Made by a program: the position numbers and the translations under genes | Notes under the pieces: generated by a model | What the model was told of the DNA's origin: nothing | What the model saw: the letters and a program-made list of their open reading frames with translations, nothing else | The model's database searches: none | Shown here: positions 43,301 through 50,725 of the stretch, piece by piece | Layout: each line of letters begins with the position of its first letter | How positions within the stretch are numbered: the first letter of the stretch is position 1 | Assembly (NCBI GenBank): GCA_964558485.1 | Contig: CAZLED010000005.1 | Location: forward strand, 1 to 56,552 | DNA: 56,552 nt | Origin: UMGS1696 sp964558485 | GTDB taxonomy: Bacteria > Bacillota > Clostridia > Oscillospirales > CAG-272 | Direction: 5' to 3'

Positions 43301-44558
43301 TTTGATCCTGGGGGCCGTTTTGGGAGATGTAGCCCAAGAAGCCCTGTTCTTCGTTGGAGGAATCCTTCATGAAGCGGAACATGGTTCGCTGGGCAGCGGC
43401 AAAGCTTTCCGCCACACGGGAGAGCAGCTTGACGGTCATGGGATGCATGGGGCAGAGCTCGTTGATCTTTTCGCTGATCTTGTCGTCCAGACCGGCAATA
43501 TCGGGCAGGAACCGTTTGATGCCATGGATCGGATCCTTGCGTGCTTCGCTCCAATATGCCTGCATACCGTTGCGGATGGAGATGGAGCCGGCAATGAGGT
43601 CATAGGCCGCATCGGCAGAAACGTGGAATTCCACCTCATGGAACCGGTGGATGATCTGCTGATAGGTGTCGTTGCCCATGACGTCCACCCATTGGGAATC
43701 TCTATGTACGACAAAGCACAGGAACAGCGGCTGTACCTTGCAGAATTCGGAGAGCTGCTGCAGGACCACCTTGTCGTCGCTGTAGCGCAGGTAATCGGTG
43801 AACTCGTCCCAGATAAAGAAGATACCACTTTTTTCCAAATGGTTGGCATGAACGATGTCTTCGATCCACTTTTTGAAGGTCTCCACATTGTTGATCAGTC
43901 CCCAGTGGTTGGTGCGGATGATCTCCGCGGCGTCTTTGGTGGCGGCAATGTCACCACGATCCACTGCTGCCATCAGCTCCTCGACCGTGTTGTACGTTTC
44001 GCCAAGTGTTGATGTGTCCAATACATTCTGCCAATTGATATTTTTGTTGCGCAGCTGTGCCTTGACACCATCCTGCAGCGAAAGGGAACCATAGTCGGCG
44101 CTGTCGCCAAACTTTTCTTTGAGGGCTTCCCGGATGGCAAACTCGGCTTCGACCAATAGCTGGTCACCGCTGCGGATCCAGGTGCAGCCGGTTTTCCAGA
44201 TCACCAGGTAGTCGCCATTTTTGCGGCAGCTCATGAACCGGTTGCGGAACTTGGATAGCTTTTGGTTGTTCTGCAGGTAGGTGTCCACCACATCGGGTGC
44301 TTCCTCCAGCAGGTGCTTGACGACAATGGCAGCATAGCTTTTCCCGGTACCGTAGGAGCCGTGGATCCATAGGCTGCGGCGTGCGTCCGGCGTTTCGTTG
44401 CTCAGGGTCTGGCAAAGGAAATCCATCAGCTTTTCCATGTCGTTGCCCACGATGTATTCACGCCACAGATCCTTATGGCGGCTGTCGGCAGCGATATCCA
44501 CAACGGATTCAAAGGATGGGTTGATCTGCAGGTATTCACTATATTTTTTGATTGCCAT
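40360..44558 (-). CDS. brxC: BREX P-loop ATPase BrxC, apparently frameshifted near 41498
   Basis: A large ATPase of about 1,400 residues when read through. The ATG at 44558 follows AAGGAG, 12 bases after brxP. Walker A is WIHGSYGTGKSYAA (residues 64-78) and a Walker B-like GIFFIWDEFTDYLRY lies near 250. The first frame runs to 41304 but loses sense after MQKLS; the other frame begins at about 41490 with FTGFLYTASPELQEITEKL and runs on to 40360. Adding one A to the AAAA run (minus strand, 41500-41497) joins them as VMQKAFTGFLYTASPE. Long helical C-terminal sections follow. It is either inactivated or mis-called. In BREX, BrxC is essential for function. Confidence 0.85.
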
Positions 44559-44569
44559 ACTACTTCTCC

Positions 44570-46879
44570 TTATGCTTCACTTAAGTCCAGTATTTGCAGG
44601 GAAGTGAACTTCTTTTCCAAAACGATATTATCCAGGTCATTGATGAAGGAAACACGGATGTGCTCTGGGAAGGTCAGGGCAAGGGCTTGGATGCAGTCCC
44701 GGAGCTTTTTGATGTCCAGACCGTAGATGTCCCCGGGGCTAACACCGGGTGCATCGGGGGTATCGTGGACCTTGACCAGCTCGGTCAGGGTAAAGGCGTG
44801 GCGACCGGTGTGTTCGGCGTACAGGTACAGGCTGTACAGTAAGGCTACGGCATCCGGCATTTGCCAACCGTCACGGAGGTAGGCAGAGGAACCGGAAAGG
44901 GGCAAGCCCTGTGCCAGATAGGAACCGATGGGAGAATCCTTGAATGTGTTGATCAGGGCACTTGCAGCATTTTTTCGGGTAGTAGGTGCATACGAATCGT
45001 CAAGCATATCTGCGATCGCTGTGACGTCGTATTGTACACCCAGTTCTGCATTTAGGCAGTAACAATGGCATACAATGGAATTGTACGCAAGATTTGCCCA
45101 TATAATAGCCCAAGTGAATGGGTTATAGGAGCCAAACTGCATCATACGTTCACCCAGCGGTGTCAATGCCATTGTTTTTATATCCGACGATGTGATGAAG
45201 CCTGCCTCATACAGCCAATGCCGGAGTGCGTAATATTGTCCTTTGCCAAGAACTTCCATTTGAAAGCAGTTGATTCCTTCTGACATGAAATGTTCGAGAA
45301 AGGCTTGTCTGAGACCAAAGTTTTTGTATTGATCTGGATTTCCCATAGTGCTCACCTTCACTTGTAATGATTTTGCTGCCACACAGCTTTTGTCGGTATA
45401 CATCAAACAATTGTAACAGTGGATACATTGCGAATAGCGAATTTGTATCTTCCCGTCGATGATCTGAAATGCATTGGTAGGGCATTGCGGTATACAAGCC
45501 TTACAGCCGACACAATATGCAGTTTTATTGGCGATCCCTCTCAGTGCAGCGATTTCATATCTGTCCAGCAATTTGAACGGATGAATACTGACAATTTGTT
45601 TTTCGTCGGTTGTCTCCACTTTGATTGCAAATGCACCTGTTCTGGATTGGACGGTCTCAGCCTTTTCTTCGCAGTCAACGACAGCACCGAAGATAGGCGC
45701 AACATCCTTCCAATCCTGTGTGGCATTGGAAATCTCAAACTGCAATGTGTTGTTGGACGTTTTCTCAACAACTTTATTTTGACCTTGTGGGAGTATTCTA
45801 CCGCCAGTCCGTGCTTTCCAACCACCGTCTTCGATATATTTCTTATCCAGCTTAGATTTGGCAAAAACGGAGATCTCCTCGATTTGTTTCAGAAAGGGTT
45901 GGAGTTCGTTTGGATAATACGATGCGATCAAAGCATCTTGCCATTTGGCGGACATGGGACATAGCATACAGCCTACACGATAAATACCTTTGCGATAGGC
46001 ATCGTTGATCAGTATATTGTTATGGAACAGATACAGGAAAACCTCGGCAGACGACCAGCTTAGTATGGCATGACAATTGATCTGCTGTGCGTTTTTGACA
46101 CCATCTGCTACTTCGTCATATTTGGAACGTCGTATGCTTTCTTCTGCTCTTACCCCATCGTACACAATAGCACGGACGTCGTTGCCTGCCAGTTCTTTCA
46201 TGAGCAAAATAGTTGGAACAGATTTGTGAACGGAACAGCACCATCGCAATCGACTTGTCGGCGGACCGATCTTTTTCCAGGTAGCAATTGCCGGTATACG
46301 ACATCGTGCCTCATAAAACTTTAGCTCCGTCCACCTATTTTTCGCCCGTGCCACGGCAATATAGGTATCCGATAGCTCCATGCCGGTGTCGCTGAAGATC
46401 ACGCAAAATTCGTCTGGTGCCAGTGCTTTGGCGCAGAGATCCAGCAAAACGATCGAGTCCTTGCCGCCGGAAAAGGCGCACACAAAGGCATAGCGCTCTG
46501 CGGCATATTTGTCATGCTGCGTGCGGATAAAAGCCAGGGAACGCTGCTCCAGGCTCTGCATCAGGTTCTTGTTGACCTCGTACAGTCGTGCCGTGTCGAT
46601 GGCCTGCAGCTGCAATCGTTCGTTTGTGTTTCGCACAATGGTGGGACGAGAATATACGCCGCCGCCTTGTGCTTCTGCCACACAGACACCGTTCATCACA
46701 TATCGGCGTACCCCTTCGGCCCAAAGCAGGGGAGCGGTGGTGTCCGGGTAGTCCCAGTATTCGTACATTTTGAAAAAGTCCAGCTCCTCTTTGAAAACAG
46801 GCCGTATTTCCTTCTGGAGCGTGGCATCCACTGTCAGACGGAATATCCCGTATTCCTCTGTCCATGCATATCCATACAT
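44570..46879 (-). CDS. brxP: BrxP: PAPS-reductase/DndC-like PP-loop and Fe-S protein
   Basis: About 769 residues from MYGYAWTEEYG (46879); the longer frame overlaps the HNH gene. The ATP-pyrophosphatase PP-loop is AFSGGKDSIVLLDL (residues 137-142 for SGGKDS). Cysteines for an Fe-S cluster are RWCCSVHK (213-215) and GCMLCP (304, 307), as in PAPS reductases and DndC/SspD. A bacterial ferredoxin module follows near 455-500 with CVGCKACIPQCP and CIHCYNC....C, two further clusters. The last 270 residues are helical and unassigned. BrxP marks BREX type 4. By analogy to DndC it would adenylate DNA phosphate and insert sulfur delivered by the desulfurase in this operon. The start has a weak ribosome site. 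Confidence 0.88.
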   Translation of the reverse strand: MYGYAWTEEYGIFRLTVDATLQKEIRPVFKEELDFFKMYEYWDYPDTTAPLLWAEGVRRYVMNGVCVAEAQGGGVYSRPTIVRNTNERLQLQAIDTARLYEVNKNLMQSLEQRSLAFIRTQHDKYAAERYAFVCAFSGGKDSIVLLDLCAKALAPDEFCVIFSDTGMELSDTYIAVARAKNRWTELKFYEARCRIPAIATWKKIGPPTSRLRWCCSVHKSVPTILLMKELAGNDVRAIVYDGVRAEESIRRSKYDEVADGVKNAQQINCHAILSWSSAEVFLYLFHNNILINDAYRKGIYRVGCMLCPMSAKWQDALIASYYPNELQPFLKQIEEISVFAKSKLDKKYIEDGGWKARTGGRILPQGQNKVVEKTSNNTLQFEISNATQDWKDVAPIFGAVVDCEEKAETVQSRTGAFAIKVETTDEKQIVSIHPFKLLDRYEIAALRGIANKTAYCVGCKACIPQCPTNAFQIIDGKIQIRYSQCIHCYNCLMYTDKSCVAAKSLQVKVSTMGNPDQYKNFGLRQAFLEHFMSEGINCFQMEVLGKGQYYALRHWLYEAGFITSSDIKTMALTPLGERMMQFGSYNPFTWAIIWANLAYNSIVCHCYCLNAELGVQYDVTAIADMLDDSYAPTTRKNAASALINTFKDSPIGSYLAQGLPLSGSSAYLRDGWQMPDAVALLYSLYLYAEHTGRHAFTLTELVKVHDTPDAPGVSPGDIYGLDIKKLRDCIQALALTFPEHIRVSFINDLDNIVLEKKFTSLQILDLSEA

Positions 46880-46907
46880 ATTGTTTTTCTCTTTTCTGAT
46901 CGATACA

Positions 46908-47579
46908 TCAATACAGGATGTCACCGAGATTTTCTTTTGTGACCCATGGGCGACGCCTGTGCAGCACCGCATGACAATTGGGGCATACGGTTACGAATGC
47001 ATCGGGTGTGTATTTGCGGCAACTGTCCAGCTCTGTGATCGGCGTAGTCAAATGCAGCTGCGTAAAACCGCTGGGTATCTCCTTGTAAACCTGCGCAAGA
47101 TCCAGATGGCAGACTTCGCAAACAGGGGCTGCCGTTAGCTTTTTGCTGTCCCGGACCTCGAGCATGCGGTGCAGATGGCTCAGCAAGGCGCCTTCCGGAA
47201 AATCATCGCTTTCTTCTATGGCGCCAAATGTTGCTTGCTCAAAGAAATTGAAGTTTCTTTTGATAGCGTTGGCGATGCGGTGGAGCTCCGCTTCGTTGCC
47301 ACGATACGCATCTGCAACGGCATAGAAGATCGCACCCACGTGCGGATTCTTTTCCCCTTTGACGCTGCTGAGATGGAACATACGGAGCTGGTTGCTCACA
47401 CCGGAACAATTGCGGAAGATGGTTCCCCGCACAGCCGTTGGCACGATGGGAAGCGAATTCAACAGTGTACTCAATTCTTGTATAGCTGTACTGTTGGCAT
47501 TCAAATGTTCTTCGCCGGAGAAAAACAGTGTGTCCAGCGCCAATATAGCTTCGTCTTTTGTGAACGATACATTTGCCAT
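46908..47579 (-). CDS. HNH (McrA-like) protein with altered catalytic His
   Basis: A 223-residue protein. The N-terminal domain (about 1-115), with FTKDEAILALDTLFF, IQELSTLLNSLP and IFRNCSGVSNQLRMF, resembles the recognition domain of McrA-type modification-dependent nucleases. The C-terminal HNH motif has both zinc knuckles (CEVC 154-157, CPNC 199-202) and VLH (His207). The usual H-H pair (family form GFIEVHHLKPL) is GFTQLHLTTPI, so the second His, the general base in related enzymes, is Leu177. It starts within 4 bases of the upstream stop and precedes brxP. It could recognise modified or foreign DNA without cutting, or cut poorly. The function is inferred. Confidence 0.8.
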   Translation of the reverse strand: MANVSFTKDEAILALDTLFFSGEEHLNANSTAIQELSTLLNSLPIVPTAVRGTIFRNCSGVSNQLRMFHLSSVKGEKNPHVGAIFYAVADAYRGNEAELHRIANAIKRNFNFFEQATFGAIEESDDFPEGALLSHLHRMLEVRDSKKLTAAPVCEVCHLDLAQVYKEIPSGFTQLHLTTPITELDSCRKYTPDAFVTVCPNCHAVLHRRRPWVTKENLGDILY

Positions 47580-47582
47580 ATC

Positions 47583-50414
47583 TCATACCCGTACCGTGAC
47601 CGTGTCGCCTTCTCGGTTCCAGAGAAAACGTGGGTCTCCGCTCAGTGCCTTGGGCATATTGTTGTGCAGCTCGTTTTTCCCGATCATGCCGGCCTCCACC
47701 AGGATCCTGCGCAGCTCTTCACCGTAGATGGATCGCACATCCGGCCGCTGGTCGTGCAGATATATGGCGACCGCATCTCGAAAATCCTGGATCCAGCTGT
47801 CACTTTGTACCACCATGGCGTGCAGGGTACTGCTGTTCTGTGTGTCCAGCGCTTGGATGGTTCGAGCACCTAATTTCTTCGGATAATACCGCAGCATCTG
47901 TTGGAGCAGCAGCGGTGTCCATGCCAAGGCGTTCGGCAGCGTGGGCAGCAGCGTATACCAATTGGCAGCGATCTGCCGCAGGATCATGTGGTCTCCAGCG
48001 TCCGCAAACAAATGGTTCAGCGCCGTTTGTATCTGTGTCAAAAATGCTTCGTCTATGTGCATAAGCTCGGTGAGGATATATTCGTTTTCTGCATATAATA
48101 AGAACACAGGCTTGTTCTCACCTCGCAGCAAATTGCGCAGATTGCCGGTGTTCACACCCAGCTGTTTGGTGTATTCTTCCAATTCCTGGAAGGTGACCAC
48201 GGTGCCTTTGTCACGAGCATATTTTTGGATCACACTGCTGCAGGAATCCGCCAGGACCCCGGGTAGATTGATGTACATATTGTTGCTGAAGACGTAGTGC
48301 TTGCCTTGGTACCGGATCTTCCCAAAGAGATGCTTGGCAAAATCGTAGATGCCCTGCTGGTCGGTGATGTCGTTGTCGTTGAGGAACATGGACAGCTCCG
48401 CACGGGCATAGTCCCAAAGCTGGGCAGCCGTGGCCACACCACCATTCTTTTTCAGCAGCTTTTCCAAAATATCGGCAACGGTATCCGCTCCTTCGTCAAA
48501 ATCCACAAAGGCTTCGTCGTGGTACAGCCGGCGGTTCATCTCGATGATGTGGGAAGACTGCGCTGCCACGGTTTTGGCTTGGGGCAGGGAGCAGTGTAGT
48601 TGACCTTGCAGCTCCTCGTAGCTGGCGCCATCCAGGTCTTGTTTGCGCAAATATTGCTCGGCTTGCTGGGTCAGCAATTGGTATAGCGGCGGTTCCGGTG
48701 ACTGCGTGGTCTCCGGTGCAGGAAATACCTTGGCAGTGTTCTCCCTGGGTTCTGGCGGCAAAGCAGGTGCAGGCGCTTCCACAGGCGTCGGTGGCTGTGC
48801 ATCCTTGGGCGTGACCGGTTGTTCTTCGGTCTGTGGACATTCTTCTATAGAAAATGTCGTATCGATGGCGCAGCGACTGCATATCCAGGGAATGTACAGC
48901 TCGACCTGTTCCCGTGTCAGATCGCTGTCCACAAACACCTCCGGGTTCAAAAGCTTCAGCTTGTTGCCGGCCAGGTCGTGGCGGTAGAGCACGATGCGTA
49001 TCGTTGCAGGATGGGAGACGCCGATCAGGTTCCGGAATTTCAGCGGATACCGGGCAGCAATGGCAGTCAGAAAGCCCACAAAAGCCTCCGACGGTGTGCT
49101 TCCGGTGTAGGTGTTGTCGCCATACTGGATCGCATATCGTGCGGTGGTACCGGCAGCTGCAGCGGATGGACTGCGGTTCTGCAGCACCTTTGTCAGCTCC
49201 GTGGCGATCGCCAACCGCTGTTTGATTGGATAGAGATTGTGCGCATTCATAAAGGACCACAGGTTGATGCTTTGCAGCTCTTCTATAGTCTTAATGTTTT
49301 GCGCAGTAAGCGCATGGCGTAGATCGGCATACCGGTCTTCCTGGAGAAGATCGCCCAGGGTGCTTCTTTGGGGGATGCGCACCGGTTTTTGCATAGGCAC
49401 CGTGCCGGGCAGATACGCCACGTTGTGCGAGAGGATGCACACCTTCCGAATGACGCTCAGGATTCTGCCGTCGGTGGAGGGCAGCGGATCAGGATAGGCA
49501 GCGGCGTAGTGGGTGCGGAATTGGATCATGTCCGCAGCGTCGTTCGTGTGGAAGCCATGGGGAAAATGCTGCTGTAGGATCGCTTTGACATGGGCAGGCT
49601 CCAGGTTGGCTTGCGAAGGCGCCGGTCGATTGTACGTGGGCAGCTTCTTATATTGGATGACCACATCGGTGTATTCCATTTGGCATAGCTCTATGAGATA
49701 TTTTATGCGGGCCAGCATTTCGTTGGCGGTCAGCTTTGTCTCCACAAACAGATCGGTACCGGGGAGGGCACGGGGCTTTTGCATAGCGGATGTATCGGCC
49801 GCACTGCCCAGCTCCACGTGGGGATGCTGCCGAGAGAAGGACAGACCCGGCCGCAAAACCTGTGGATGCTCCTTGCACATATGCAGGACCACACGGACAT
49901 ACAGATCCGTCCAGGTGTAGCCAAAGGACAGCGGCTTGCTGCAATAGGTCAACGATTTGGGGTCACTGCCGGTCAGGTCGTAGACCTTTTGGAAATCGAT
50001 GGTCGTTGTCGTTTTGCCGGTGTGGGACGGGGAAGCGGAGCTGTTGGAGCTGGCGAAACTGTTGGACGGCGGCGTGGGTACAGGCACTTCGGAGGCGGCT
50101 TCCAGGTTTTCTGTATCGTCCGATGGTCTGCTTTCTATATAGTCCGAATAATATTGACAGGCCTCTACCAGCGTGGAATATTTTTCCGGATACTGCGTTT
50201 GGAGCGCACGGCTGTTTTCGACCTTCCGCTGTACTTCCCGGATCGTTTCCGGATCGGTGGTTTGCAGCAACGGCTTTTGCAAAATATAGTTTTTTTGACA
50301 ATACGTATCCAAAATGTTGTAGCAGGAGCGCAGCTTGGATATGGCTGCAGGTGTCAGCTTTGCCGCAAGGTATTGCATAAAATCATCCTCTTTATATCCC
50401 GTGACACCGACCAT
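47583..50414 (-). CDS. 943-aa operon-leading protein with duplicated domain, function unknown
   Basis: First gene of the BREX-type operon, with AGGAGGT seven bases before the ATG. A helical N-terminus (1-100) is followed by a Ser/Pro/Ala-rich linker (105-135). Domain A (about 164-255) and domain B (about 434-524) share the same plan, each ending in an LFVETKLTANEM / VFVDSDLTREQV element and a helix with Cys, so they look like a duplication. Between them a stretch (about 352-412) resembles a helix-hairpin-helix or alpha-CTD-like fold (ALTAQNIKTIEELQSINLWSF). A Pro-rich linker (525-575) leads to a C-terminal half with winged-helix-like segments. No nuclease, ATPase or methylase motif is visible. 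A DNA-recognition role is plausible. Confidence 0.75.
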   Translation of the reverse strand: MVGVTGYKEDDFMQYLAAKLTPAAISKLRSCYNILDTYCQKNYILQKPLLQTTDPETIREVQRKVENSRALQTQYPEKYSTLVEACQYYSDYIESRPSDDTENLEAASEVPVPTPPSNSFASSNSSASPSHTGKTTTTIDFQKVYDLTGSDPKSLTYCSKPLSFGYTWTDLYVRVVLHMCKEHPQVLRPGLSFSRQHPHVELGSAADTSAMQKPRALPGTDLFVETKLTANEMLARIKYLIELCQMEYTDVVIQYKKLPTYNRPAPSQANLEPAHVKAILQQHFPHGFHTNDAADMIQFRTHYAAAYPDPLPSTDGRILSVIRKVCILSHNVAYLPGTVPMQKPVRIPQRSTLGDLLQEDRYADLRHALTAQNIKTIEELQSINLWSFMNAHNLYPIKQRLAIATELTKVLQNRSPSAAAAGTTARYAIQYGDNTYTGSTPSEAFVGFLTAIAARYPLKFRNLIGVSHPATIRIVLYRHDLAGNKLKLLNPEVFVDSDLTREQVELYIPWICSRCAIDTTFSIEECPQTEEQPVTPKDAQPPTPVEAPAPALPPEPRENTAKVFPAPETTQSPEPPLYQLLTQQAEQYLRKQDLDGASYEELQGQLHCSLPQAKTVAAQSSHIIEMNRRLYHDEAFVDFDEGADTVADILEKLLKKNGGVATAAQLWDYARAELSMFLNDNDITDQQGIYDFAKHLFGKIRYQGKHYVFSNNMYINLPGVLADSCSSVIQKYARDKGTVVTFQELEEYTKQLGVNTGNLRNLLRGENKPVFLLYAENEYILTELMHIDEAFLTQIQTALNHLFADAGDHMILRQIAANWYTLLPTLPNALAWTPLLLQQMLRYYPKKLGARTIQALDTQNSSTLHAMVVQSDSWIQDFRDAVAIYLHDQRPDVRSIYGEELRRILVEAGMIGKNELHNNMPKALSGDPRFLWNREGDTVTVRV

Positions 50415-50442
50415 TGCACAGACCTCCTATATGTATTTGTGT

Positions 50443-50472
50443 ATTATAACAGTATTGATGGCATACTAAAAA
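50443..50472 (-). promoter_or_regulatory. Likely promoter of the BREX-type operon
   Basis: Minus strand TATAAT at 50448-50443 about 29 bases before the first ATG, with AGGAGGT between. The -35 (TTTAGT, 16 bases upstream) is poor, so strength is uncertain or an activator is needed. No WYL/BrxR-type repressor gene is present upstream. Confidence 0.5.
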
Positions 50473-50630
50473 ATGCATACAAATCTACTTATTATAGATT
50501 ATATCCTTATGACTGCCAAATTGCAACATACAATATACAAGAAATGGTTCCGTTTTTTTTTTTTTTTGGATGATTTGCCGAAAAAAGACGGCCATTTGCT
50601 GCCTCTGTCACAGTTGCCGTATATGGATGC

Positions 50631-50674
50631 AAAAAAAGATCCCCTTTCCGGCAGAGCACTACCGGAAGAGGATC
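50631..50674 (-). terminator. Terminator of the metF-metH unit
   Basis: On the minus strand GATCCTCTTCCGG pairs with CCGGAAAGGGGATC, followed by seven T (plus-strand A-run 50631-50637). Confidence 0.85.
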
Positions 50675-50725
50675 CTTTGCAGTATATATTGTTTTTTATG
50701 GGATGCGTGTCTGTGAACCAGCCTT

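Larger units (their letters stand above)
50415..50725. other. Intergenic region between the defence operon and metH
   Basis: About 310 bases holding the promoter-like element of the defence operon (50443-50448), an unusual run of 15 T (50553-50567) and the metH terminator (50631-50674). A second weak hairpin (ACGGC/GCCGT) lies at about 50587-50620. No gene recognised. Confidence 0.5.

Noticed and set aside
50553..50567. Run of 15 T as a possible phase-variation tract
   Set aside because: It lies about 100 bases from the promoter in noncoding DNA with no evident element whose spacing it would change; its length may also be unreliable.
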